From: DASRZM01 sp035686365 | Lineage (GTDB): Bacteria; Pseudomonadota; Gammaproteobacteria; Xanthomonadales; Xanthomonadaceae | DNA length: 38,049 nucleotides | Reading direction: 5' to 3' | NCBI GenBank assembly: GCA_035686365.1 | Contig: DASRZM010000054.1 | Coordinates: 1 to 38,049 of the forward strand | In this document: one piece after another, positions 15,518-24,046 of the stretch | Numbering within the stretch: position 1 is the first letter of the stretch | Layout of the letters: each line of letters starts with the position of its first letter | Notes under the pieces: generated by a model | Databases searched by the model: none | The model's input: the letters and a program-made list of their open reading frames with translations, nothing else | What the model was told of the DNA's origin: nothing | Position numbers and translations under genes: made by a program

Positions 15518-16789
15518 ATGCTGGATGTGGTTTTCGGCTTCCTGGGCCTGGCCGTGCTGCTCGGGATCGCGGTCATTTTCTCGTCCGACCGTCGCGCCAT
15601 CGACTGGAAGCTGGTCGGCATCGGGCTGGGCCTGCAGATCCTGTTCGCGATGTTCGTGCTGCTCACGCCGTGGGGCGCGGCGGTGTTCGGCGCCCTGTCG
15701 AAGGGCTTCGTGGCCCTGCTGTCGTTCACCCAGCAGGGCGCGCAGTTCATCTTCGGCGACCTTGCACGGACCGAGAGCTTCGGCTTCGTGTTCGCCTTCC
15801 AGGTACTGCCCACGATCATCTTCTTCGCCTCGTTCATGGCGGTGCTCTACCACCTGGGCGTGATGCAGCGCGTGGTGCAGGCCATGGCCTGGGTGATCAC
15901 CCGGCTGATGCGGGTATCGGGCGCCGAGACCCTGTCGGTGTGCGCCAACGCCTTCATCGGACAGACCGAGGCGCCGCTGGTGGTCAAGCCCTACGTGGCG
16001 GCGATGACGCGCTCGGAACTGCTCACACTGATGGTCGGCGGCATGGCGACGATTGCCGGCGGCGTGCTGGCGGCGTACGTGCAGATGCTCGGGGGCAGCG
16101 ACCCCGAAGCCCAGCAGTTCTTCGCCAAGCACCTGATCACCGCCAGCATCATGGCGGCCCCGGCGGCACTGGTGATCGCCAAGGTCCTGATGCCGGAAAC
16201 CCAGGAGCCGGCTACCCTGGGCACGGTCAAAATCGAGGTCGAACAGACCACCGCCAACGTCATCGATGCCGCGGCGACCGGCGCGGCCGACGGCCTGCGG
16301 CTGGCGCTGAACGTCGGCGCCATGCTGCTGGCCTTCATCGCGCTGATCGCGCTGGTGGACGCGCCCATCGCCTGGGTCGGGGAAGTCACCGGCCTGAATG
16401 CGGTGATCGGGCGCGACCTGAGCCTTGCCACGCTGCTGGGCTACCTGCTGGCGCCGATCGCCTGGGTCATCGGCGTGCCCTGGAGCGATGCCATCACCGT
16501 GGGCGGCCTGATCGGTACCAAGGTCGTGCTCAATGAATTCGTCGCCTACGTGGCGCTGGCCGAGGTCGAGGCCGCGCTGGCGCCCAAGTCGGTGCTGATC
16601 GCGACCTATGCACTGTGCGGCTTCGCCAACTTCAGCTCGATCGCGATCCAGATCGGCGGCATCGGCGGCATCGCGCCGGAACGGCGCAGCGACCTGGCGC
16701 GCTTCGGCCTGCGCGCGGTGCTGGGGGGGTCGCTTGCCACCTTCATGACCGCTACGATTGCCGGTGTGCTCACCGGCCTGGCTCCGTGA
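15518..16789 (+). CDS. Concentrative nucleoside transporter (NupC/CNT family)
   Basis: This 423-residue inner-membrane symporter is predicted to import nucleosides driven by H+ or Na+. The CNT signatures are present: VLPTIIFFASFMAVLYHLG, SVCANAFIGQTEAPLVVKPY and GLIGTKVVLNEFVAY, followed by ALCGFANFSSIAIQIGGIGG. Hydrophobic helices run throughout and length agrees with the family (about 400-425). The ATG at 15518 follows GGGGGAG at good spacing. A PfkB-family kinase gene follows 75 bp downstream in the same direction, which suggests uptake and phosphorylation of a nucleoside or its ribose. Specificity between purine and pyrimidine nucleosides cannot be read from the sequence. Confidence 0.92.
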   Translation: MLDVVFGFLGLAVLLGIAVIFSSDRRAIDWKLVGIGLGLQILFAMFVLLTPWGAAVFGALSKGFVALLSFTQQGAQFIFGDLARTESFGFVFAFQVLPTIIFFASFMAVLYHLGVMQRVVQAMAWVITRLMRVSGAETLSVCANAFIGQTEAPLVVKPYVAAMTRSELLTLMVGGMATIAGGVLAAYVQMLGGSDPEAQQFFAKHLITASIMAAPAALVIAKVLMPETQEPATLGTVKIEVEQTTANVIDAAATGAADGLRLALNVGAMLLAFIALIALVDAPIAWVGEVTGLNAVIGRDLSLATLLGYLLAPIAWVIGVPWSDAITVGGLIGTKVVLNEFVAYVALAEVEAALAPKSVLIATYALCGFANFSSIAIQIGGIGGIAPERRSDLARFGLRAVLGGSLATFMTATIAGVLTGLAP

Positions 16790-16864
16790 GCCCGGCGCCC
16801 ACCGGATGGACCCTCTCGCGACCCGGACACGCGTAGCAGCCCAATGCGTGGGCGACCCACCGAC

Positions 16865-17842
16865 ATGAATCCCGAAGTCGTCATCGTCGGCAGCTACGTC
16901 CAGGACCACGCCTGGCAGGTCGATGCGTTCCCGGCCACCGGCGAGACGCGCCGTGCGCTGCGCTTCTCCACCGGGCCCGGCGGCAAGGGGTTCAACCAGG
17001 CGGTGGCAAGCCACCGCATGGGCGCCCGCACCCTGTTCGTGGGCGCGGTGGGTGCCGACTCGCTGGGCGACACCGCGCGCCGTTTCGCCTCCGAGCAGGG
17101 CCTGACCTGCGCCTGGCAGGTCCTGGACGGCGTACCCACCGCGGCTTCCAGCATCGTCGTCGATGCCCAGGGCAGCAACCGGATCGCGGTCTTCCTGGGC
17201 GCCAACGAACGCCTGGATCCGGCGTTTCTCGACCGCTGCCGGGACCGCTTTCGCAGCGCGCGCGTGGTGCTGGTGCAGCTGGAGAACGACCTGGAGATCG
17301 TGCGCCGGGCACTGGGCCTGGCGGGTGAGGTGGGCGCCATGCGCGTGTTGAACCCGGCACCGATGCACCCCGAACTCACCGGCGGCATGCTGGCCCTGTG
17401 CGACCTGGTGACACCCAACGAGTCCGAGTTCTCGCAGATGCTGGCGCGCTTCGCCGACACCTCGGTGCCGCCCGAGCGGGTCGCGGCGAGTTCCGCGGAC
17501 GCATTGCACGTGTGGTGCCGCAAGCTCGATGTGCCGACGGTCGTGCTCACGCTGGGCGAGCATGGGTGCTTCGTATCGCACGCCGAGTCCTCGCCGCTGC
17601 GGCGCGGCGAATCCAGCCACTACCGCCTGGCCGGCGAGCGCGTGGACACGGTGGATACCACCGGCGCGGGCGATGCCTTCAGCGGCGCGCTGGCGGCGGC
17701 GCTGGCACGGTTGGGCGAGCGCCCGTTCCGCGAAGCGGCGCTGAACGCCAACCGCGCCGCCGCGCTGTCCACCGAAACCGCCGGCACCGCACCGGCGATG
17801 CCTCGCTCCGAGGACCTGGCGCGCCGCTTTCCCGGCCGCTGA
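16865..17842 (+). CDS. PfkB-family sugar/nucleoside kinase, ribokinase-like
   Basis: This 325-residue cytosolic carbohydrate kinase has the PfkB N-terminal glycine motif in STGPGGKGFNQAVASHRMG (about residues 36-54) and the C-terminal signature DTTGAGDAFSGALAAAL (264-280), in which D270 is the predicted catalytic base. The dipeptide-rich RVLNPAPMHPEL and DLVTPNESE segments are typical of ribokinases. The start at 16865 (MNPEVVIVGSYVQD) is preferred over an upstream ATG at 16844 because the family begins just before this strand. Its place behind a nucleoside transporter supports ribose or nucleoside phosphorylation during salvage; ribokinase is the best guess. Confidence 0.88.
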   Translation: MNPEVVIVGSYVQDHAWQVDAFPATGETRRALRFSTGPGGKGFNQAVASHRMGARTLFVGAVGADSLGDTARRFASEQGLTCAWQVLDGVPTAASSIVVDAQGSNRIAVFLGANERLDPAFLDRCRDRFRSARVVLVQLENDLEIVRRALGLAGEVGAMRVLNPAPMHPELTGGMLALCDLVTPNESEFSQMLARFADTSVPPERVAASSADALHVWCRKLDVPTVVLTLGEHGCFVSHAESSPLRRGESSHYRLAGERVDTVDTTGAGDAFSGALAAALARLGERPFREAALNANRAAALSTETAGTAPAMPRSEDLARRFPGR

Positions 17843-17863
17843 TCGCAACGCGACCGGACGCAA

Positions 17864-17973
17864 GTGCCGCGGTCCGGTATCGCTGACGGGGACGTTGGCG
17901 GCATGGATGCCGCCAAAGTGCCTCCATGGACGGATTCACGGCGATCCCCGTCAGCGATACCGGACCGCGGCAC
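17864..17973 (-). repeat. 110-bp dispersed palindromic element, copy 2
   Basis: Arms at 17864-17892 and 17945-17973 are perfect 29-bp inverted repeats. The 52-base centre contains TTGGCGGCAT and ATGCCGCCAA as an inner hairpin. On the minus strand it matches copy 1 at 5894-6003 over all 110 positions without gaps, and shares the GTAGG-containing flank (CCTACGGAGCG, 17977-17987). It lies 21 bp after the PfkB stop and ahead of dusB. Confidence 0.88.
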
Positions 17974-18034
17974 GCCCTACGGAGCGTAACGCCTGCAAGT
18001 CGCAATCGCCAAAGTCCACATCAGGCACCGGCGC

Positions 18035-18040
18035 TAGAAT
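18035..18040 (+). promoter_or_regulatory. -10 box of dusB; probable leaderless start
   Basis: TAGAAT ends 7 bases before the dusB ATG at 18048. A transcript starting at normal distance from this box would begin at or next to the ATG. No ribosome binding site precedes the ATG. Confidence 0.5.
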
Positions 18041-18047
18041 GCGCGCC

Positions 18048-19031
18048 ATGCACATCGGCCCCTACCGCATCGACCCGCCGCTGGCCCTGGCTCCGATGGC
18101 CGGTGTCACCGACAAGCCCTTCCGGATGCTGTGCAGGCGCCTGGGGGCCGGCCTGTGCACCAGCGAGATGACCAGCTCGGATCCCTCACTGTGGCACACG
18201 CGCAAGTCGCGCCAGCGCCTGGACCACGAGGGCGAGCCTGCCCCCGTTTCCGTGCAGATCGCCGGCCATGACCCGTCGATGCTTGCCCGGGCCGCGCGCC
18301 ACTGCGTGGAGCACGGCGCGCAGATGGTCGACATCAACATGGGTTGCCCGGCCAAGAAGGTGTGCCGGGTCGACGCCGGCTCGGCGCTGCTGCGCGACGA
18401 ACCGCAGGTGGCGCGGATCCTCCATGCCGTGGTTGCCGCCGTCCAGGTGCCGGTGACGCTGAAGATCCGCACCGGCTGGGAGCGCGCGCAGCGCAACGGC
18501 GTGCGCATCGCCCGCATCGCGCGCGATGCGGGCATTGCCGCGCTGGCCGTGCATGGCCGCACGCGCGAGGACAGGTTCCTGGGTGAGGCCGAGTACGAAA
18601 CGATCCGCGAGATCAAGGCGACGGTCGCCATCCCGGTGTGGGCCAACGGCGACATCGATTCGCCGTCCAGGGCGCGCGAGGTGCTCGAGGCGACCGGCGC
18701 CGACGGCCTGATGATCGGCCGCGCCGCGCAGGGGCGGCCGTGGATCTTCCGGGAGATCGCGCACCATCTGGCCACCGGCAGAGTGCTGCCGGCGTCGGCG
18801 CCTGCCGAGGTCTGCGGCATCCTGCTTGCGCATCTGGAGCACCTGTACGCCTTCTACGGCGAGGTTGCGGGGGTGCACATCGCCCGCAAGCACCTGGGCT
18901 GGTACTGCCAGGGCCACCCACAGGCTGCCGCCTTCCGGGCCGTGGTGAACCGCGCCGAGTGCGCGGACGAGCAGCTGCGCGTCACGCGCGAGTACTTCGA
19001 CGGGCTGGCCGGGATGGCGATCGCCGCCTAG
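18048..19031 (+). CDS. dusB: tRNA-dihydrouridine synthase B
   Basis: This 327-residue FMN enzyme is predicted to reduce uridine to dihydrouridine in the D-loop of tRNAs using NADPH. Signatures in order: LALAPMAGVTDKPFRMLCRR at the N-terminus, SVQIAGHDP, DINMGCPAKKVCRVDAGSAL with catalytic C100, PVTLKIRTGW, HGRTREDRF, IPVWANGDIDSP and DGLMIGRAAQGRPWIF. Length agrees with DusB (about 320). In many gammaproteobacteria dusB is followed by fis; here fis is absent and a nucleotide transporter gene follows about 100 bp later. The ATG at 18048 is preferred to the ATG at 18039 by alignment of the N-terminus; both lie just behind the -10 box. Confidence 0.93.
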   Translation: MHIGPYRIDPPLALAPMAGVTDKPFRMLCRRLGAGLCTSEMTSSDPSLWHTRKSRQRLDHEGEPAPVSVQIAGHDPSMLARAARHCVEHGAQMVDINMGCPAKKVCRVDAGSALLRDEPQVARILHAVVAAVQVPVTLKIRTGWERAQRNGVRIARIARDAGIAALAVHGRTREDRFLGEAEYETIREIKATVAIPVWANGDIDSPSRAREVLEATGADGLMIGRAAQGRPWIFREIAHHLATGRVLPASAPAEVCGILLAHLEHLYAFYGEVAGVHIARKHLGWYCQGHPQAAAFRAVVNRAECADEQLRVTREYFDGLAGMAIAA

Positions 19032-19132
19032 CCGCCACGTGGAGCGGGTCGCAACCGGACTGCCCGGGCCCTGTCATCGCGCCCGCCGTTTCCGTCATGC
19101 ACCGGTAGATACGGGCTGCGGAGGCGGCAACA

Positions 19133-20875
19133 GTGACCGGTGGCGTGTTCTCCAGACTCTCGGCATTCGAGCGGCTGCTGCAGCTGTTCACGCCAGTGCG
19201 GCCCGGCGAGGGCCGTGCGGTGTTCCTGATGCTGGCGCAGGTGTTCCTGCTGCTGCTCGCCTACTACCTGGTGCGCCCGGTGCGCGAGGCGCTGATCCTG
19301 GCCGAGGGCAGTGCCGAGCTGCGCAGCTACGCCGTGGGTTCAGTCGCGCTGGTGCTGATCTTCCTGGTGCCGCTGTACACGCTGCTGTTCTCCAGCATCG
19401 GCCGCCGTGGCAGCAAATCGGCGGTGCTGCGCTGGGTGGCGTGGTTCTTCGTCAGCAACCTGCTCCTGTTCCATGCGCTGGGCCGGATCGGCGTGCCGGT
19501 CAGCGTGCCGTTCTTCGTCTGGATGGGCGTGTTCAATGTGATGGTGGTGGCGCAGTTCTGGGCCTTCGCAGCCGACCTGCTGAATGTGCGCAGCGGCCAG
19601 CGCCTGTTCGCGCTGATCGCGGTGGGCGGCGCCCTCGGCGCATGGTGCGGCAGCCAGCTCTCGGGGCGTCTGTTCGCGCTGGCCGGCCCCTGGAACCTGA
19701 TGCTGGCCTCGGCCGCGCTGCTGGCCTGCGTGGTGGCGATCAGCCGCCGCGTCGAGTCCAGCATCCCGGAAGGCTCGCACAGCCTGCACGGCAGCGCGCA
19801 GGGTGCGCGCGAGGCCGGCATCGGCAGACTGCTCGGCGGCTTCGCACTGGTCGCCCGCAGCCGCTACCTGACGCTGATCGCGGTCTTCGTGACGCTGCTG
19901 AACCTGGTCGGCTCCACCGGCGGCTACATCCTGTCCAGCTACGTGGAGGCGCACGCCGCCGCGCTGTCCGCGGCCGACCCTTCAGTGGACCCGCGCGCGG
20001 TGATCGGCGCCTTCTACGGCGACTACTGGTCCTGGGTGACACTGCTGCAGTTCGTGCTGCAGCTGCTGGTCGTGCCGCGGCTGTTCCAGCGCTGGGGCAT
20101 CCGCACGGCGATCGTGGTGGTGCCGGTGCTGATGCTGCTCAACTACGGGCTGGTGGCGCTGCTGCCGGTGTTCGCGCTGGTGCGCTTCATGGCGATCGTG
20201 GAAGGCGGCGCCAACTACTCGGTACATGCGACCACCTGCAATGCGCTGTACCTGCCGGTGCCGCGCGAGCACAAGTACGTGGGCAAGACCACCATAGACA
20301 CCTTCTTCTGGCGCTTCGGAGACCTGCTGCACGCCCTGCTGATCCTGGTGCTGGCGCGGCTGGCCGGGCAGGACATGGCCACCATCGTGCTGGCCAACCT
20401 GGGCTTCGCCGCGGTCCTGGTGGGCGTGGCCGTGGCGATCGGCCGCCACCACCACCGGCGCGTGCAGGCGGCGCCGGACAGCGTGCCGCCGCGCGTGGCC
20501 GCGCCGATGCGGGACGTCTACGTGCCGGCCGGGCAGCTGCTGGTGTTCAGCATTCCCGAGCAGGCCTTCCAGGAGCCCGAGCCCGGCGAGGCGCTGGGCT
20601 TCGAGGCACGCGCGGCCAGCGGCGAGCTGCCCGGGTGGATCCGTTTCGATCGCGCCAATCACACGTTCGCGGTCCGCCCGCCGGCTGGCAACGAGGGCTG
20701 CGTGGAGGTCGAGCTGATCGCCCGCGACATCGCCGGCCGCACGGTGTGCTCGCGCTTCGCGATCCGCCACGGCATCGACCCGCGGCCGCGCTTCCTCAGT
20801 TACCCGTCCATCGCGCTGCCCGCTGCTGCAGCGCCCGGATCTGGCGGGGATGCAGGTACGGCGAAAGCGTGCTGA
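19133..20875 (+). CDS. Tlc/Npt-type NTP-NDP transporter with C-terminal cadherin-like domain
   Basis: This 580-residue membrane protein resembles the ATP/ADP carriers of intracellular bacteria and their homologues in free-living species. Family signs are VFLLLLAYYLVRPVREALILAEG (about 35-57, split across a helix), the GQRLFALIAVGGALGAWCGS motif, and VEGGANYSVHATTCNALYLP followed by KYVGKTTIDTFFWRFGD. About 11-12 helices end near residue 445. Residues 462-544 form an extra domain reading GEALGFEARAASGELPGWI, RFDRANHTFAVRPP and VELIARDIAGRTVCSRFAI, the pattern of CADG/He_PIG immunoglobulin-like domains. The start is a GTG. The 3' end overlaps the convergent phosphatase-kinase gene by 80 bp. Substrate and direction of transport are unknown. 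Confidence 0.82.
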   Translation: MTGGVFSRLSAFERLLQLFTPVRPGEGRAVFLMLAQVFLLLLAYYLVRPVREALILAEGSAELRSYAVGSVALVLIFLVPLYTLLFSSIGRRGSKSAVLRWVAWFFVSNLLLFHALGRIGVPVSVPFFVWMGVFNVMVVAQFWAFAADLLNVRSGQRLFALIAVGGALGAWCGSQLSGRLFALAGPWNLMLASAALLACVVAISRRVESSIPEGSHSLHGSAQGAREAGIGRLLGGFALVARSRYLTLIAVFVTLLNLVGSTGGYILSSYVEAHAAALSAADPSVDPRAVIGAFYGDYWSWVTLLQFVLQLLVVPRLFQRWGIRTAIVVVPVLMLLNYGLVALLPVFALVRFMAIVEGGANYSVHATTCNALYLPVPREHKYVGKTTIDTFFWRFGDLLHALLILVLARLAGQDMATIVLANLGFAAVLVGVAVAIGRHHHRRVQAAPDSVPPRVAAPMRDVYVPAGQLLVFSIPEQAFQEPEPGEALGFEARAASGELPGWIRFDRANHTFAVRPPAGNEGCVEVELIARDIAGRTVCSRFAIRHGIDPRPRFLSYPSIALPAAAAPGSGGDAGTAKAC

Positions 20876-22634
20876 CCAGCGCATCGTGGTCCAGCGCCGC
20901 GATCGCGGCCTTCATCGGCGCAGGAACCCCGATCTCCTGATCGCGCAGGTACGGCGGCGGATCCAGTTCGGTGGTGAATGCGCGGCTGTGGTCGATCAGC
21001 CAGACGTTCCAGTCGGCGTCGTACAGCAGGTTGCCGAGGTTGCGGTCGGTGTTGTGGATCAGCAGGTCGAACGCGTTCATCAGCGCGTACTGGCCGGCCG
21101 CGCTGCAATCGCCCTGGTAGCCGCGCCCGGCGCGGCGCAGCTCCAGCGCGCTGATCGCATCCTCGATCCAGTACTGCAGCACGCCGCGGCGGCCCCCGAT
21201 GCTGCGCTCCACGGCCACCGGCACCATGTGCAGCCCGAGCAGCCGGTCGAGCCGGTAGGCGGCCAGCTCGTAGAGGAAGCGGTCGGACTCGTCATCGGAA
21301 CGGCGCCAGCGCCGGGCCGGGCTCTCCAGCCCACGGTCGGTGTCCAGGGTCTTGAACACTGCGCGCATGCGGATGCCGTCGCGCTCCAGGGTCAGCCGTT
21401 CGGGCTGCGTGATACCGGTGCCGACGGGTTCGCGCGCGACCACGGCCGCCCCGCGCAGGAAGTCCTCGATGGCGGCGTCGTCCATCGCGTGCGGCAGCGC
21501 GCCGATACGCGCGGCCTCCACCACCGGTGCGGCCGCGCCCTCCCCGGCATACCAGGCCTGGGTGCGGCCGCGCTCGATCACCAGCGCCGAGGCGCGACCG
21601 CCATAGGCCTGGACGTTGATGCCGGTGTCGATGCGCAGCACGCGGCCATCGACGCGGCTGTGGATGCGGCCGTCTTCGGTAGGCGTGTGCCCGACGACCA
21701 CGCGCTGCAGGCCGAAGCCCTGCACGAGCACGTCCTCCAGCGTCTGCGCCTCGGCCCAGGCGTGGCACCGGGCGCTGCCGCGGTACCACAGCGGGCCGTC
21801 GGGCTGGAACGCCGGCGACCCGATCGCGGCGAGGATGGCCGCTGCCGCCTGCCGGTCCCCGGACGGCACCGCTTCGGCCGCCTCGCCCGCCAGCTCCGAG
21901 AGCGCCCGCGCGCGCGCCAGGATGGCGTCGAAGTCGTCCTGCGGCTGCAGCACACCGGCGGCCAGCAGCCGGTGCCAGGCTTCGGCGAATGCCCGCACGC
22001 CAGCGCGCGCCTCGGCGTCCAGCGCGGCCAGCAGGCGCCCGTCCAGCCGCTGCGACAGCCCGCCGTGCACGAACAGGTCGCCGTTGATCGCCACCAGCAC
22101 CGGGCGTTCCAGCAGCCAGCGCCCGTAGCGCCCGTCCGGGGCGAACGCGTGCAGCCGCGGCAGGTAGCCCGCCGGCAGGGCGGGCGCCTCGGGCCCTTCG
22201 CCGGCAAAGGCGGCGAACTCGCCCGGGGCCACGTAGCGCAGGTCGCCGGTCAGCGTCATGACTTCGTGGTTGCCCAGCAGCACGTGCACGGCACCGCCGG
22301 CTGCGGCGGCTTCCTGCTGCAGGCGCATCAGCAGGTCCAGCACGGCGCGCGAGTCGGCGCCGCGATCGACCAGGTCGCCGGTCATCACCAGGTGCGCGCG
22401 ACCGCCGTGCCAGGCGCCGGCCTCGTCGATGAGGCCGGTGCCGCGCAGCAGCAACAGCAGCTGGTCGTGGGCACCGTGGACGTCGCCGATCGCAACCACG
22501 CGTTCCACGCCGTCGAAGCGGACGGTTTCCGATGCGGCGGGCCGGCCACCCGGGAGCAGCAGCGCCAGCAGCAGGCCGAACAGCACGGCGCGGCTGCGCG
22601 CGGAATGCCGGCAGGCAGGCGGTCGCGGGTACAT
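20796..22634 (-). CDS. Exported metallophosphoesterase fused to an atypical kinase-like domain
   Basis: This 612-residue protein begins with a signal peptide (hydrophobic FGLLLALLLPGG, cleavage near PAAS-E). Residues 45-330 form a calcineurin-like PPP phosphatase with every metal motif: GDVHG (50-54), GDLVDRG (D87, D90), GNHE (121-124), VHGG (H190) and VVGHT (H316). Residues 390-612 look like an atypical kinase: VFKTL (K428), RFLYELAAYRL (E456), and LLIHNTDRNLGNLLYD with WLIDHSRAF, giving D530, N535 and D548, as in FAM20/HipA/PI-kinase-like folds. The ATG at 22634 has GGAGG at ideal spacing on the minus strand. Cell location is predicted periplasmic. It could add and remove phosphate on one target, but the substrate is unknown. 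Confidence 0.85.
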   Translation of the reverse strand: MYPRPPACRHSARSRAVLFGLLLALLLPGGRPAASETVRFDGVERVVAIGDVHGAHDQLLLLLRGTGLIDEAGAWHGGRAHLVMTGDLVDRGADSRAVLDLLMRLQQEAAAAGGAVHVLLGNHEVMTLTGDLRYVAPGEFAAFAGEGPEAPALPAGYLPRLHAFAPDGRYGRWLLERPVLVAINGDLFVHGGLSQRLDGRLLAALDAEARAGVRAFAEAWHRLLAAGVLQPQDDFDAILARARALSELAGEAAEAVPSGDRQAAAAILAAIGSPAFQPDGPLWYRGSARCHAWAEAQTLEDVLVQGFGLQRVVVGHTPTEDGRIHSRVDGRVLRIDTGINVQAYGGRASALVIERGRTQAWYAGEGAAAPVVEAARIGALPHAMDDAAIEDFLRGAAVVAREPVGTGITQPERLTLERDGIRMRAVFKTLDTDRGLESPARRWRRSDDESDRFLYELAAYRLDRLLGLHMVPVAVERSIGGRRGVLQYWIEDAISALELRRAGRGYQGDCSAAGQYALMNAFDLLIHNTDRNLGNLLYDADWNVWLIDHSRAFTTELDPPPYLRDQEIGVPAPMKAAIAALDHDALVSTLSPYLHPRQIRALQQRAARWTGN

Positions 22635-22756
22635 CCTGGCCTCCGCTACAGGAAATGGTCCTGGCGATGACATGCCGGCGGCGCGGGCGCGCGCGGCCGG
22701 GTCGTGCCATCATCCTGTGCCCACATCCTAGCCCCTCGGCGACGGCCCCCGCAGCC

Positions 22757-23578
22757 ATGGCCAGTTCCCCGGCTTCCTACATCCACGGCTTCTCGAGCAC
22801 CGAGCAGCAGCGCCTCCAGAAGCAGGCGCGCATCGCCGAGGCCAGGATCTTCCGTGACATCGACTGCAGCGGCGTGCGCCGCCTCATCGAGGTGGGCTGC
22901 GGCGTCGGCGCCCAGACCGAGATCCTGTTGCGTCGCTTCCCGGAACTGCACGTCACCGGCGTGGACCTCAGTGCCAGCCAGCTCGCAGCCGCCGAGGCCA
23001 ACCTGTCCGCACGCCCATACTGCAAGGACCGCTACGCGCTGCGGCAGGCCGACGCCACCGACCTGCCGTTCGATTCGAAGACCTTCGACGGCGGCTTCCT
23101 GTGCTGGGTCCTGGAGCACGTGCCCAGGCCCGCCCGGGTGCTGTCCGAGACCCGCCGCGTGCTGATGCCCGGTTCGGCGGTGTACGTGACCGAGGTCCTC
23201 AACAGCTCGTTCTTCCTGGATCCGTACTCGCCGAATCTGCAGAAGTACTGGATGGCCTTCAACGATTTCCAGTACGACAGCGGCGGCGATCCGTTCGTCG
23301 GCGCCAAGCTCGGCAACCTGCTGATGGCGGTCGGCTACCAGCAGGTGGAAACCTGGATCAGGACCTTTCATTACGACAACCGCCAGCCGGACCGCCGCAA
23401 GGAGATGATCGCTTTCTGGGAGGAACTGCTGCTCTCGGGCGCCGACCAGCTGATCGCGGCCGGGCGGGTCACGGCCGATGTCGTGGAGGGCATGCGCCGC
23501 GAGCTCCACGGCGTGCAGAACGATCCCGACGCCGTGTTCTTCTTCGCCTTCGTACAGGCAAGGGCCCGGGTGTACTGA
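22757..23578 (+). CDS. Class I SAM-dependent methyltransferase
   Basis: This 273-residue cytosolic protein has a Rossmann-type methyltransferase domain. Motif I is LIEVGCGVGAQTEIL (43-57), the ribose-binding acidic residue is in VTGVDLSASQLAAAE, motif III is RQADATDLPFDSKTFDGGF, and LEHVPRPARVLSETRRVL follows. The C-terminal part contains an aromatic-rich stretch (FNDFQYDSGGDPFVGAKLG) that may shape the substrate site. The substrate cannot be named; the fold resembles Methyltransf_11/25 members acting on small molecules. The ATG at 22757 opens the conserved part; no clear ribosome site was seen. A GNAT gene follows after 27 bp in the same direction, so the two may be co-transcribed. Confidence 0.85.
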   Translation: MASSPASYIHGFSSTEQQRLQKQARIAEARIFRDIDCSGVRRLIEVGCGVGAQTEILLRRFPELHVTGVDLSASQLAAAEANLSARPYCKDRYALRQADATDLPFDSKTFDGGFLCWVLEHVPRPARVLSETRRVLMPGSAVYVTEVLNSSFFLDPYSPNLQKYWMAFNDFQYDSGGDPFVGAKLGNLLMAVGYQQVETWIRTFHYDNRQPDRRKEMIAFWEELLLSGADQLIAAGRVTADVVEGMRRELHGVQNDPDAVFFFAFVQARARVY

Positions 23579-23605
23579 CCCGACGGACCGACTCCAGGTG
23601 ATGCG

Positions 23606-24046
23606 ATGCCCACACGCGCGATCGTCTACCGCACCGACCGCCCGCGTACCGCGGACTACCATGCCCTGTTCCAGGCCACCGGCTGGAACGAACACTACCG
23701 GGCCGAAGCCGCCGAACTCGACGCCGCGCTCGACCGCAGTTGGCTGGTGGTGTCCGCCTACCTGGGCCAGTCCATGGTCGGTATCGGCCGGGTCGTGTCC
23801 GACGGCGTGCTCTATGCCATGGTCTACGACCTGATCGTGCACCCACGCCACCGCGGCCGCGGGATCGGCGGCGAACTGCTGCGCCGGATGATGGCCACGT
23901 GCGAGATCGCGCACATCCGCGAAGTGCAGCTGTTCTGCGCCAGTGGACTGCGCGACTGGTACCGTGGCTTCGGCTTCGTCGAGCGCCCGGCCGACGCGCC
24001 GGGCATGCGCCTGCAGCGTCAGCCGCCGCCTAGCGCGTCCACTTGA
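23606..24046 (+). CDS. GNAT-family N-acetyltransferase
   Basis: This 146-residue protein is predicted to transfer an acetyl group from acetyl-CoA to an amine. The acetyl-CoA pyrophosphate loop is seen in VHPRHRGRGIGGELLRRMM (about 80-98) and the C-terminal strand-helix DWYRGFGFVERP is typical. The N-terminus (YHALFQATGWNEHYR) resembles GNATs annotated as YitH/aminoglycoside-like, but the acceptor is unknown. It may be co-transcribed with the methyltransferase upstream. Its last 17 bases overlap the 3' end of the convergent thioredoxin-fold gene. Confidence 0.88.
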   Translation: MPTRAIVYRTDRPRTADYHALFQATGWNEHYRAEAAELDAALDRSWLVVSAYLGQSMVGIGRVVSDGVLYAMVYDLIVHPRHRGRGIGGELLRRMMATCEIAHIREVQLFCASGLRDWYRGFGFVERPADAPGMRLQRQPPPSAST

